This document shows, piece after piece, positions 11,081-22,256 of a stretch of 64,000 nt of DNA. Location: NCBI GenBank assembly GCA_038373865.1, contig JAXGGA010004477.1:23981-87980 (forward strand). Reading direction: 5' to 3'. The translations under genes and the position numbers were made by a program. How positions within the stretch are numbered: the first letter of the stretch is position 1; every line of letters starts with the position of its first letter. The DNA comes from Uloborus plumipes (Eukaryota > Arthropoda > Arachnida > Araneae > Uloboridae). The notes below the pieces were generated by a model. The model was not told where the DNA came from, did not search any database, and saw only the letters and a program-made list of their open reading frames with translations.

Positions 11081-14000
11081 TGTTTAATGCTTTTATTTTC
11101 GGAATCTAATTTGTAAATTGGAAGAAAAATTTACGAAGATAGAGCTCCTTGAATACTGGCTCCAAGATTATTGAAAACATGCTCCGACCACGTTACCGTA
11201 ATCCTTCCCGAGCATCATTGTATTGCCAAAAATCTCACTGCAGTCACTTCTCTTGCGTCACTCGCAAAATGGTATCCTATGATGTTAATTTTAAGGTTCG
11301 GTCGCCACATTTCAGACAATGATTTTTTTTTTTTTGGTTACATTAGCAAAGACAGAAGACACGTATGTTTTTTTCTTTCTTCTTTTTTATTTTTTTACTG
11401 TTGTTCATTTTTTGTTTCCAGAAAAGGGAGTTAAAAATGTCAACATAAAGCATTTCGCTACTGTTATGTTCTTGAATATTGGCCATAGGCAAGTCATTAT
11501 TTTATTCTATTAGTGATGAATATTCCCATTCTGCACTTTCGGCAAAAAATAAAGACATTTGACATTTTGGCTGTTTTGTTTTAAAAATCGATTTATTTAT
11601 TTTTTATTACGCATGTCTTAATGTCTTAGATGTATAGTATTCCGTAGAGAAGGGTTAATAGTTCAATTAGATAGAGAATAGCACCAACAATATAAAAGTC
11701 GTGAGTTCAAATCAACAAGGGTCAAAAAATTTTGCTTTGATGACTTTTTTTTCTTCAGCTGAATTCTGACCCAAACTAGCACAAATAAAACAATCCAAAC
11801 TCATTGCAGGATTCTGAGTTTGAGTTCTGTTAGGTTAAAATCACAATTTCGGAATCTTTAACATAAAAAAAAAAATCTCAACGTTTCTAAACATTTATCA
11901 AAAAAGAGGCATTGATTTCCATTCATTTTGTCATTTTATTACGCATTGCATTAATGTACAGCATAAGGAAATTAAGGCGCATTATCTTAGTAAGATCACC
12001 GTGCTAATAAACATGAAGGTCGTGAAGCTGATTCTCTCATGTGCCAGAAAATGTTATTTTTGAATGAATAAATTTCCTCAGCTGAACTCTGATTCAAATT
12101 TCCATTAGTATATACTCTAACTCATTGGGGCAGGATTCCAAACCGTAATTAATGTGCTTTTATACGGCCCTACTCAGAGCTTGGAATCTTAAACTAGTTA
12201 CTTTTAAAATAATATTTATTAGTGTTATTCTTGCATCAGTTTTTGTATAAATAAAAAATCTGAAATTCTCGTAAAATTGTAAACTTTAGAAGAGTAAAAT
12301 GATGAACCACTATGCGTATAAATTTAAATGAAAAGAGAGAAAAGTGAAAAACAAAATTTCAAAATTTTGCTGCAAATCTCGATTACGAACACTTGATTTG
12401 TCAGAATTGTTTTTTATTTATTACTGTTTTTTATTCATTTCTTTGTAAGTACGGAAAAATATTTATTAGTTGATTTTCAAATACATTATATCAAAGGAAT
12501 ATATATTTGATTAAAAAAAAAGGCAAATATACTGAAAGACATAGCAAACATTATCAGCTCGAGTCTTCATTTATACTTGAGTCAATTTTCCGATCGATGT
12601 TGCGCGGATAATACTTTTGCCCCCGAATCACTTCCACCCTCCGACAATCCAAAATCGATTTCCGTTTCAAAAAATCGTTTGGATCGGCGACATTAAATAC
12701 ACATTTCGAAAAGCGAAGGCAAAAGAGCCAAAAAAAAAAAAAAAAGGCATTCTTTTTATTTGAATTTCTGTACATTATTATCTTCGGATGAGATTTCGAA
12801 TGAGGGTTACCTTGGCCCCCAAACGGTTTCCAATAAGCTTCAACAGAACGTGCTTTCTCTCCGCTTATTGGTTCGGAAGGGGGGGGGGAGCTTTCCGTTC
12901 AAATCACGCTGCGGATGCTGCTACTTGTTTATCACTTTGAATCGATTTGAGGTGTCTGTCATAGTTGATAAAAATGGCAATAGTTTTGATGGGGCTAAAT
13001 AAAATAATTTTCGTTTAGTTCTTCATTCTGAATGATTGATATACGTATTTATATGTACGATGCAAGATGTGTTGTTTGATGACAGGTAGACAATTTTTCA
13101 ACGGTTAAAATGTTTTTAAACATTTATTTATATAAATACTAGCTTGCCCATGTGCTTATTAATACACCATGGCAAATTATAATTATTTTTAACTACCAAA
13201 AGTAATGTTATGTTATTAAAGTTTGATTGTTACGTTCATAACGGTTAAATTGCCTTCGTATTATTAATGTACTTCTTGAACTACCGAAAGATAAAGAGAA
13301 CTGGAAATGCAAAAATGATACTTGACCTATTTACACCAGCAAAATTTATAAAGTAGATACTAAGGGACCACCTCCTAAACGATACTGTAACCCTAAGCCA
13401 GGATAACACAAGTTTTGCATCTCTTTTAAGATCCCAGGAAGTTATGTAAAATCACTCACAAAAACATTCATTACTATTTTTAAAGGAAATATATTTTTGC
13501 CTTAAAGCCAGGTTAAAGTAAATTACAATTACTGATTTGCAGGAGAGACAAATCTTTTGTCTGGAGCTTACAAAGGATAGGATTCGCACTCTTATAATAC
13601 TGATCATAATTATAATTCTTTTTAAATGAAATTACGTTGTTGTGGCTAAAATTCTATCTTTTTTAATGAAGAAAATTTTTCTCAATGGAATTAGATTACA
13701 ATGAGTGTTTTGTAATAATAAAATAATAGACGTTTCTTTTTAAGTAAAGTATGCATTTCTTTAATTTTTTTCGTGTTATAGTTTTAGTTATTTATAGTTG
13801 CTACAAATAACGTCTATTATCAATAAATGCTTGAATTTTTGGCACTTTGTATTTAACGATATCAATTGTGATCTAGTGATCTGTGTGTGTGACAAGAAAT
13901 GTCTTGATTTGTTTGGCTATTCTTTCCTGCAGATAAAACCTATGAAAGAGCAAAATGTGTTTAAAAAATTAAGATTTCCTTCATCTCTATAAAATTATTT

Positions 14001-14472
14001 TTCATTGCAGCAACGAAGAATATTTCTTCATTCGATTATTGCTTTTTGTCTGTTTTTTAAGGAGCTTTGCTTGGATGGATAAGAAAGAATGGACTAAATC
14101 AGCAGTGAAGCATGTTGCGTTAATGCATGTCATTTTCATAAATTCTCTTCTTTTAAGAGGGACAAAAAAGAAAGTAGGTAACGATTTCTTCCACCCTATT
14201 ATTCAGCTCCTGCCGAAATTCGTAGATTGTTGATAACGACCTTCGTAAAATAATTTCAAGGACGCCGGCAATTTGTTGAGGATCGCGAATTTGTAGCAAA
14301 TAATATAGTGCTTCTCTGGAAAGTTGACTTCTGACATAACAACGTTTCCCCCTTTTTAGTGTAAATAGAAAAGGGTAATTGGCACTGAAGTGAGTTGGGT
14401 TTCTTTCGCAGGGCATTTTGCCTTCCTTTGCCTTTTGTTTTCCTTGATAAACTTTTAATTTATTTAAAAGGT
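11081..14472. other. Non-coding interval
   Basis: Mostly AT-rich sequence. A GC-richer patch at 12590-12960 includes a run of nine or more G near 12881. A 73-codon minus frame at 12554-12775 and an 87-codon minus frame at 14153-14416 are the only open frames of note. Neither matches a family I know. Confidence 0.45.
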
Positions 14473-15219
14473 AACAAGAAGTTCTGTCAAGAACTAAACG
14501 AGCCTACTTTCCCGTACATCGACATCGGCATTCTAGCATCTGATCATTATTCTCTTGATCATCTGAGACTAAACATTATGTCAAACATACCTTTTTAGCA
14601 CTTAAAGCTGATTTCTAAAAGCAAAATATACCCCTCTCATCAGATGAAATAGAGACATAAAAAGTAAATAAATGAATAAATGAAGTTTTGTCGCACCTTT
14701 TAAAGAATGTAACTGTTACAGTTCTTCCGTAGAAAAATTCCTCAATCGTTTTCAAAAAAAAAAAAAAAAATTAAAAGTTTAAAGTACATCAAAACACATT
14801 TTATCAAAGAAAGGAAAAAAAAAACTCGTCCGTCGATAAAATGTCTCGATTTTCACTTTTAAACCGTTGCCAGTTGTTAAATATAAATAAAGAATAAAAT
14901 GCCCTCGTGAATGAAACACTTTTATTACAAAAAAAAATCGTCTGCCAAAAAAAAAATAATAGTAATAAATAAAATAACACAAATGAATAAATAAACAAAA
15001 AATCGTCTGCACAGTCAGTCATTTTTTTCTGAGCCTGCATTTCCGCCATGTTTGTGAGTCGGAGTCCGAATCAGAGTCCTCACAGAAGATTATTCAGAAA
15101 AGTACTTTACAAACATTATTTATCAAAACCATTTTTTTACAAAGTTAGTTTGAAGGAAATCCGACTTTAAGTTCCAGGATCAACATTCAACTTAAATTCC
15201 CCGTAGGCGCTAATGTTAA

Positions 15220-15805
15220 ATTTTTTTCTGAACGGTTCAATATTGAACGAAAAATGGTTCAAACCAAAAAGCGAAATAAGGGAATGAACCTCTCCGAGAT
15301 CTTTCAAACAAAAAAAAGTTTATTCCATTCGGATGGTTCACTCAGAAGTTATTAGGTGGGGAAAGGTTGCTTGAACGGTTCAATGTTGAACGAAAAAATG
15401 TTCAAATTGAAAATTTAAATACTGTAATGAAGTATCCTTGCTGAGATCCTTCGAACAAAAAAAAGTTTATTTAAATCGGACTGTTCACTCAAAAATTATT
15501 AGGGGTGACAGCTTGCTTGAGCGGTTCAATGTTGAACGAAAAATTGTTCAAATCGGAAATGTAAATACGGGAATGAAATATCCTTGATAAGATCTTTCGA
15601 ACAAAAAAAAGTTTGTTGAAATCGGACTGTTCACTCAAAAGTTAGCATCGCGGGACAGGTTGTTTGAACGGTTCAAAGTTGAACCAAAAATTGTTCAAAT
15701 CGAAAAATCAAATATGGGAATGAGTTGTACTCGCCGAAATCTTTCCAACAAAAAAAAGTTTGTTCAAATCGGAATGTTCATTCAAAAGTTATTAGGGGGG
15801 GGGGA
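15220..15805. repeat. Tandem repeat of about 145 bp, four units
   Basis: Units begin with a GAACGGTTCAATRTTGAACG-type palindrome at about 15231, 15374, 15520 and 15667 (spacing 143-147). Each continues with TTCGAACAAAAAAAAGTTT and a GTTCACTCAAAAGTTATTAG stretch. The array is homologous to that in the second copy (about 23057-23560). Confidence 0.85.
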
Positions 15806-15856
15806 CAGACAGACAGACCGACCGACCGACCGACAGACCGACCGACAGACCGACAC
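15806..15856. repeat. GACA/GACC microsatellite
   Basis: A run of GACAGACAGACC/GACCGACCGACC units directly follows a nine-base G run and ends the tandem array. The same arrangement, shorter, lies at 23921-23950. Confidence 0.85.
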
Positions 15857-16071
15857 ACAAATTCCCCATCTCAATACCCTACTTTCAAATTTTTAATTTT
15901 TCGATATTCATTTTACCTTTTTATTTTTTTAACTTGGCGATATTTTTTGGACTTGGCGATATTTTTTTTAACTTGGCGATATTTTTTGGACTTGGCGATA
16001 TTTTTTAGATGCATTAAGCCAATTTTAATACTTTTTTCGTCTTTCTTTTATTTTTAACGGGAAAGTAGGCT

Positions 16072-17477
16072 AAAAAGAAAGAAAGTGTTTTTTTCCTTCT
16101 TAGGTGAGAAATTTTTGGATTAAAATTTTTTTCGAAAACAAGGTTATAGTAAAAAAAACTTCAGATTAGAAAAGTCTCAAAAGCCATTTTTTTTTAAATT
16201 ATTTTTCTAAAACTACTGCTTTGAATCAAGAACAGCTTTAAAAATCAGTATTATTTTCAAAATTTTAGTCCGTAATTTTTCGGTTGCTGCAGTTTAACCT
16301 TGTAATCATATTTTTACTTTATATTTAAAGTTGTTAATTTTAGTTTTTGGCAACAATCAAAAGTTTGTCCCACCCACCAAGGATAAGGTTAGTATAATAA
16401 AAGTTAATACTTAAATCAGCACAATTAAAAGTATTAAAAGGTAGCAGTTTTAGTCTGTATCTAAAAAGTTGTGAATATACAAGTTACACGGAAATTGACA
16501 GTAAGGTATTTTTTTGACATGAAAGTATTTGATTTAAAACAAATCTCAGTTTAAATACATTTGTGTGGAAATCCTGATACAAATTAGCACAGTCAGAAGA
16601 CTAATGTAAATTAAAAAACAATTCTTTCTGTACAATATTATGGATGATTTAGAACAGACCGACCTGCGAGTGAAAACTTTAACGCAATTTCATTTTCAAA
16701 AACTCATAGCATCATAAATAAACTATCATCCCACGCATGACAGTAAAAACATTTAAAATGATACAGGTAATTACTTTCGAAACAGTGGGAGTTATTTTTT
16801 GCTTCGTCAAAAATTTCTGAAGGGGGGGGGGGCGAAGTGAAGAAGAGTCTCGGCGAAGGAAATTCTTCAAGAAGTGGACAAACATAACATTTTCTAATCT
16901 TTTTTTTTGGAAATGTGTACACAAAAGGAAGTTACTACTACCAATTTATCTGAAAAAGATGCTTTTGAACCTTATTATTTTAAAAGGAAAAAACTAGCCG
17001 TTCATTCATTGAAGGGGGGGGGGGGGTTCATTCACTGGTCAGTCTACCCTGTATCCTTATTTTTTAATATCATGAAATTAATAAATTTCTTCATTTACAG
17101 TTATTGTCCCGCCAATAATTTCCTTTACTTGCGAATGCTCATTTCATTGGAGGTGTTTATTCACTGGTCAATCTACCCGACATATTTCTTTTTAAATATT
17201 ATCGATTCCATTTAATAAAAGTTATTCTGTCTTCATACGAAAGAAAGTCCTATCTCCTAGGCAAAAAATGTTGGGAAAAACTAGAAGACGAAAATGTTGA
17301 ACCTTCATTAATACTCTCTTTCACATTAAAAAAAAAAATAAAAAAAAATTAGCTCTTCAGTAAAACCCTGCAGGAACAAAATTTTAAAAATCTGCAAAAA
17401 CGAATTGCAGAAAAATTTGGTCTTTTTAATTATGAAGGCACAATTGAACAGTAACTGTCCCGTCAACGAATAAAGAT
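16072..17477. other. Non-coding; intron-side sequence of the exon at 17484
   Basis: No gene recognised. Long G runs occur at about 16822 and 17017. If the exon at 17484-17628 is real, this stretch belongs to its first intron, because transcription runs leftward. Confidence 0.45.
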
Positions 17478-17483
17478 ACTCAC

Positions 17484-17628
17484 CAATCTTGAGTTTGTTG
17501 GGGAGGGCACCCACGTGGTCCCACACCGTCCACACGCACATCCCGAGCACCAGGGCAGTAATATCCCATAGAGACGCCATGGCACGAGACGCTAGGGCAC
17601 GCAGGGCGGGCACGGTCCGCAATGGCAT
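17484..17628 (-). CDS. First coding exon, probable ionotropic glutamate receptor (kainate-like), partial
   Basis: Read on the minus strand, an ATG at 17628 (an in-frame TAG lies seven codons upstream) or a better-context ATG at 17580 (GTGCCATGGCG) opens a frame. It has a hydrophobic signal-peptide-like segment (ITALVLGMCVW) followed by ALPNKLKIG. The frame ends at a canonical donor, G|GTGAGTATC, at 17483, giving a phase-1 intron. Animal ionotropic glutamate receptors start their mature amino-terminal domain with a closely similar L-P-x-x-(I/L)-K-I-G stretch just after the signal peptide. They are ligand-gated cation channels of the neuronal or muscle membrane. Later exons should lie to the left on the minus strand; none was recognised in the remaining 17 kb. 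The identity rests on about nine residues plus architecture. A different secreted or membrane protein is possible. Confidence 0.5.
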
Positions 17629-17830
17629 CGCTCTCGCCCCATGGGCCTAAGCTGCCGCGATCCCTTCATCGAACACATCCGATCTGATCCGCTCTTTCCC
17701 GGCATCTGTTCGGAAGCGCGGGAGCATCCCTCCTCCGTCGATGGGGAAAAACGGAGGGATTTCTGCCCGCAGAATGGGGATTATTCCCCCTCGCACGCAG
17801 CTTTGCCAGAGAAAAGGCGGTTTTTCTGTT
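17629..17830 (-). promoter_or_regulatory. GC-rich 5' UTR/promoter candidate for the exon at 17484
   Basis: The 200 bp upstream of the start is much richer in G, C and CpG than the surrounding DNA (for example GGAAGCGCGGGAG). That is what a first exon and core promoter often look like in an AT-rich genome. No TATA box was seen. Plus-strand open frames here (17641-17838, 17741-18004) look like by-products of base composition. Confidence 0.35.
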
Positions 17831-17952
17831 CTTTGTAGGAATCAGGGAGAGGGAGATCGTTTTAGTATCAACGAGAAGTTTCGGCTTTTTAATGATTTTG
17901 ATAAGATATTTTACAGTTTGGTTTCTGATGATGAAATGAGAAGTATTCAGAG

Positions 17953-18332
17953 CACTGTTAAAAATGAATGTTGTTTTTGCAGTATAATACAGTTAATTTT
18001 ATAGTAATAAACTAAAAATTGCTAGTTTTACAGTAATAAAAAGTAAAACTTTAACTTTACCGTACTAAACTGCAAAATTGGTAATTTTACAATTTATTAC
18101 CGTGCATTTTACAGTTTTAAACTGGAATCTCTGCTGCCAGTATTATACTGTTATTTTTACAGTATAATGCAGGTAAATTTTACTGCAATAAACTGTAAAA
18201 TTGCTAACTGTACAGTAAGAAACAGTAAAATTGCTCGTTTTACAATTTATTACTGTGCATTTTACAATTTTGAATTGGAATCTCGGCTGCAAGTATTATA
18301 CTGTAAACAGTACAGTTGAATTTTTTGCAGTG
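17953..18332. mobile_element. CACTGTAAAA-family MITE, copy 1
   Basis: Starts CACTGTTAAAAATGAATG and ends with the inverted form TTGAATTTTTTGCAGTG. The body is a chain of palindromic units of the type ACTGTAAAATTGCTAGTTTTA. It is one of four copies in the window (also 25293, 33569, 44248). No coding capacity. Confidence 0.75.
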
Positions 18333-18479
18333 CACTTGTAGATCTTGAACATATCCTAAGTAGCATCAACTCATCGGATTTTGCTCGGCCGATCATCGAA
18401 CTCCTCGTAAACTGATCCCATAACGAGCGATGTCTGCGTTCCGATCAGTATCCGAGTGCGGTTTTCGATGAGCTACTTT

Positions 18480-18880
18480 TCATCGGAAAGTGATATCCTT
18501 CCTATCAACTTTCCCGATGAAATTAAGCAGAGCTATATTCCATCGGAAAACAATATCCTTCCGATCAAGTTTCCCGATGAAAATTAGCCGAGCTATATTT
18601 CATTGGAAAACTATATCCTTCCGATCAAATTTCCCGATGAAAATATGCCGAGCTATATTCCATCGGAAAACGATATCCTTCCGATCAAGTTTCCCGAAGA
18701 AAATTAGCCGAGCTATATTTCATCGGAAAACTATATCCTTCGATCAAATTTCCGATGAAATATGCCGAGCTTATTCCATCGGAAACTATTGGTTCGATCA
18801 AATTTCCCGATGAAAATATGCCAAGCTACAGATTTCATCGGAAAGAGGTCGTAATGATCAAATTTTCCGATGAAAATTTT
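18480..18880. repeat. 60-bp minisatellite, seven units
   Basis: CATCGGAAA recurs at 18480, 18541, 18600 (one mismatch), 18661, 18721, 18778 and 18836. Each unit pairs it with TTTCCCGATGA, so every repeat is an internal palindrome. The 107-codon open frame here is only a product of the repeat period. Confidence 0.85.
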
Positions 18881-18930
18881 CCCAATCTCAAATTTTTATT
18901 AAATATGCAGTGTTGGTCTCATTAATCGTC

Positions 18931-19318
18931 GACTTGGTGGCGTGGTGGTAGAGCGTCGGCTTTCCGCGCCGATAACCCGGGTTCGATCCTAGAGTTGGCC
19001 AGTCGACGGATTTTCGAGATGCAGAAAATCCTCGGCGTCCATGTCGTATGATTATGCGGCATGTAAAAGATCCCATGGGGTATTCGATTGGCTTTGAATG
19101 TCCCTAAGCAAAATTAAATCCTGGTGCTCTTTCGCATCAAAAAGAGCCCAGGTGCCTCCATCTGGATTCAACTGGGAGTCAAAATTCTCGTGGTAATGGC
19201 ATTCCGCATATTCTGGTGCTACGTGAAAGAATGGATGCTTAATTGGGGGATCGCACTAGGTCTGCAAAAGGTTGTGCCTCTACTGCAGCCCCATTTGAAA
19301 GAAAAAAAAAGAAAATGA
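18931..19318 (+). mobile_element. tRNA-derived SINE
   Basis: A tRNA-like head with box A TGGTAGAGCGTCGG (18946-18959) and box B GGTTCGATCC (18980-18989), 34 bp apart as in RNA polymerase III internal promoters. An unrelated body of about 300 bp follows, ending in an A-rich tail (19300-19318). The head resembles a real tRNA only in its promoter boxes and anticodon-arm spacing. No clear target duplication was found because minisatellites lie on both sides. Overlapping open frames are incidental. Confidence 0.8.
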
Positions 19319-19660
19319 TCCAAAATTCATCGCCACGGAACTACACTGCTCGTATATTGATCCAACTCTCATCGTATTTTGATCCAAAATTCATCGCCAC
19401 GGAGCTACACTGCTCGTATATTGTTCCAACTCTCATCGTATTTTCATCCAAAATTGATCCTTAATTCATCGCCACGAGCTACACTGCTCGTATATTGATC
19501 TAAATCATATCGTATTTTCATCCTAAATTCATCGCCACGGAACAGCACTGCTCGCGTATTGATCTAAATCACATCGTATTTTCATCCAAAATTGATCCTA
19601 AATTCATCGGCACGGGACTGCACTGCTCGTAAATTGCTCCAAATCTTATCGTATTTCGAG
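19319..19660. repeat. Minisatellite with alternating 64/75-bp units
   Basis: CATCGCCACGG-type starts occur at 19328, 19392, 19467, 19530 and 19605. The spacings are 64, 75, 63 and 75, so the true higher-order period is about 138 bp. Units carry TACACTGCTCGTATATTGAT and CTCATCGTATTTT. Confidence 0.8.
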
Positions 19661-19689
19661 CAAAACCCAAATCGTGAGGAATCAAAGTA

Positions 19690-20069
19690 ACAGGTTTTAT
19701 TGTTGCTATTATTTCAGTTTTTTTGTTTTCTGGTTTTGTTGTAAGTGAGCGTAAGAAGTTGATCTAATGACAGGGACGTCATTTCAAGTTTTTCCGGGGG
19801 GGGGGGGCAAAGGGTGAAAACACAATGCAATTTCATCGGAAAACAGCAAAAACCACGCCCACTTATATGTAAATACATTGATTTCTCAAAGCCAGGGGGG
19901 GCAATTGACCCCCCCTGCCCCCCTAAATGACGGGCCTGTCTAATGATATCCACTTTTTAATGTACCAAGTTTTATTTGTTTACCTGTATCCATTCTCATT
20001 GCCTACCACTGTCCAGAGTGTATTTTCAAACAATGTAACACAGCCCTTTCATCCTCCAAACCCTTCAAT
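19690..20069. mobile_element. TTGAAGGG-family MITE, inverted copy, split by a hAT MITE
   Basis: Reverse complement of the family seen at 28255-28506. It shares CTTTCATCCTCCAAACCC at its right end, followed by TA (20070-20071). Its left inverted end is not recognisable. Homology continues on both sides of the 168-bp insertion at 19771-19938, which dates that insertion as later. Confidence 0.65.
19771..19938. mobile_element. hAT-type MITE with 8-bp target duplication
   Basis: Perfect 8-bp duplication TCTAATGA at 19763-19770 and 19939-19946. The termini CAGGGACGTCATTT and AAATGACGGGCCTG are inverted repeats with two mismatches. 168 bp, with a G run near 19797 and no coding capacity. The 8-bp duplication and CAGGG end assign it to the hAT superfamily. 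Confidence 0.9.
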
Positions 20070-20336
20070 TATATATCGAGGATTGCTTTCCACGCAGGCA
20101 ACTTTACTAGAAAAAATGCGACTTTTCTGCCTTTTGTTCAAATTGGAGATTCAGCCCGTTTACACGTTTTAATATCAACGATTCCAATGATTTTCGTAAG
20201 AAATTTCACATTAAAGTTTCTGATAATGTCATTATCAGAAATGCTCAGCACTTTTAAAGCTGGAAAATATTTTGGTTTTCATTTATTATGTTAAAATATT
20301 ACGATAATTACTTAAATAACAATTGTGCAAAATATA

Positions 20337-20571
20337 ATCGAAGTGTTTGGTGGATAAAGGCGCTATGTTGAATTTCTGAAAATGCTATCTGGACACAGGT
20401 AAGCAAATAAAATTTGATACGTTAAAAAAATGTGATTGGACAATATTTCATACACTCACTAAACTATAAAACCAGCAAGCGAAAAAATTGCAACAATAAA
20501 ACTTTAAACCTCAATTTCGCTAAATTCGTGCTTTGTTACATAACTCCTTTATCTCCTAAGTCCTTCAATTT
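20337..20571. mobile_element. TTGAAGGG-family MITE, diverged copy
   Basis: The left end GAAGTGTTTGGTGGATAAAG is inverted at the right end (CTCCTTTATCTCC, AAGTCCTTCAA). It is flanked by TA at 20335-20336 and 20572-20573. Same family as 28255-28506. Confidence 0.65.
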
Positions 20572-20573
20572 TA

Positions 20574-21430
20574 TCACTAATTTCTATATATAATATATAT
20601 AACTTTTTATTATATCCTTGTAATTATTTAAATTATGGAGCTGCGTATCGAAGGGCGTTTAGGATTTCAAGCCTTTGTTTTAGTCATTGCTAATCCTGGA
20701 GTAGTATTTGTAAAAAGTCCAATGCTACGTTTTTTATTTGTCAAAAAGACCAAAACCTTTGAAGGAAAAAAATAAACCCTGCTGAATTTCAGCTTCATTT
20801 TTAACTTAGACAGGTAATATTTTTTGACATAGCATCTGAGTGTTTCAAACAATTCAGTTTCTGACAAAATTTATATCTGAAAACTAGGGGTTTCCCCAAG
20901 AGAAAGTGCGCACCCTCCTAAATACCAAAGAATCGCCAGAGCGAAAGCACTCTCAATTGGCCACAGGTTGCGTTCCAGAAAAAGAAAAAAAAAAAAAAAA
21001 AGAATTCATTAGAAAAATCGGGTTTTAGAAAACCGGTTTTTCCCCCCACATACTGTTCTTCAAAAATGCTGTCTTTCTAAAAACGTTGTAAATGTTCATA
21101 ATGTTAGACATTCTACTTCTACAGATATACATCTGTTTGCTGCTATGCACCTATTTCATGTTTTTCTAAATATGGTCAAAAAGAAAAAAAATGCGTTGAG
21201 TTTTCTAGGAAGAAACAAAATGAGTTAAAAGATGTTCTGCAAGCGATGTCTGTCTTCTACTTTAATTGACTTCAGCCTTAACTACTTGTACATAAAATGT
21301 GATTTTTATTCACGTGAAAAACTCTTTCTCTCAAATAGAAAGCATTCGTAATGTAATTTTTCTCACGAAATGTTTCTTGGAAGATTTCTTGGATACCACG
21401 TATCTTTATAATATAAATTGCTATTTGAAG
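20574..21430. other. Non-coding, no gene seen
   Basis: AT-rich, with an A run near 20984-21001. No repeat boundary recognised. Confidence 0.5.
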
Positions 21431-21432
21431 TA

Positions 21433-21610
21433 CAGTAGAACCCGCTTAATAAAATAGCCATTTTCCCAAGAATAAATATTCTAGTAAGCGGGAGATTCCA
21501 TTATGCGGGATCAAGATAAGGGATTATATAGGTTTGGTACATTGAAATATTATTACATTTAGCGAGATATTCTTTTAACCGGAAGTCTAATAAGCTGGTT
21601 AGACTACTTC
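21433..21610. mobile_element. pogo/Tigger-like MITE, right end unclear
   Basis: Begins TA|CAGTAGAACCCGCTTAAT and is similar along its length to the element at 33339-33511 (shared GATTCCATTAT and GCGGGATCAA blocks). The right end has decayed, so the boundary is approximate. Confidence 0.55.
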
Positions 21611-21724
21611 AAAAGTGTAAATTCGGAAATTACGACTGTATTTCTACTATTATTTCCCACTATAGGAACTAGTTCTACTATTTAATAGAAATAACGGCTC
21701 CACAATTAACCACCATTCTTAGTC

Positions 21725-22060
21725 CAATGTGTATAAGGTGTCCGAGAGACAAGCATATGAAAAATAATCCTAAATATAGTTTTAAAAACCTAAAAGATAC
21801 GCTTTTAGGGTTAATCAAACTAAAGAAAAGATTTTCAAAACTATTGAATATCCGCTCTAAGTTTACATGCACTTATAATACATCAACATGTAATATATCG
21901 TTTAGACTTTAGCACTAATAATAGTATTAAATATATTACTTTCATATTTGCAAAGAACGTAAATTTTATCTTTTATTCAGAGATATACATACACATGCAA
22001 ACAAACAAACCCACATGTGAAACTAATAAAAGCGTATTAAAAAGTATATTATTCCGGGAA
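21725..22060. repeat. Dispersed repeat (family U), copy 1
   Basis: Shares AACTATTGAATATCCGC, the TTACATGCACTTATAAT block and the ATTCAGAG...CCACATGTGAAACTAAT block with 34170-34360 and 39664-40040. It contains AATCCTAAATATAGT at 21766, the empty-site counterpart of the target duplicated around the element at 39434. Class unknown. Confidence 0.65.
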
Positions 22061-22182
22061 ATGATGAAAGAAATGAATAAAAGTAAAAATTTCACTAAAA
22101 TAAGATCATGGTTCACAAAAAATTTGATTTATTTTCAATAAACTGAAGTTGTAATTCATCAAAATTTACTAAAAATGCACAA

Positions 22183-22214
<32 letters not shown>

Positions 22215-22256
22215 TGAAAAAAGAAACAAAAAGAACAAGAAGTCAAGAACTAAACG

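Larger units (their letters stand above)
14501..16071. mobile_element. Helentron/DINE-like non-autonomous element, copy 1
   Basis: Bounded by the 15-bp inverted repeat AGCCTACTTTCCCGT at 14501-14515 and ACGGGAAAGTAGGCT at 16057-16071. It is shared over its whole length with the element at 22257-24138, including about 20 bp of left flank (TCAAGAACTAAACG). Inside are a subterminal block, a central tandem array (15220-15805), a GAC-rich microsatellite and repeated TTGGCGATAT motifs. Short subterminal inverted repeats with a variable central tandem array are typical of Helentron-derived DINE-1 elements. No TIR-type target duplication is visible. The class assignment is inference. Confidence 0.5.

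Noticed and set aside
12554..12775. 73-codon minus frame with some balanced codons
   Set aside because: Includes a poly-T encoded F run, and there is no splice acceptor or family match.
15660..16057. Plus-strand frames over the GACA microsatellite
   Set aside because: Encoded repeats (RQTDRPTD) are microsatellite translation.
18480..18880. CRISPR-like array
   Set aside because: Spacers are not unique; whole 60-bp units repeat, there are no cas genes and the genome is eukaryotic. It is a minisatellite.
18931..19000. True tRNA gene
   Set aside because: Boxes A and B are present, but the acceptor stem does not close and a 300-bp body with an A-rich tail follows, so it is a SINE.
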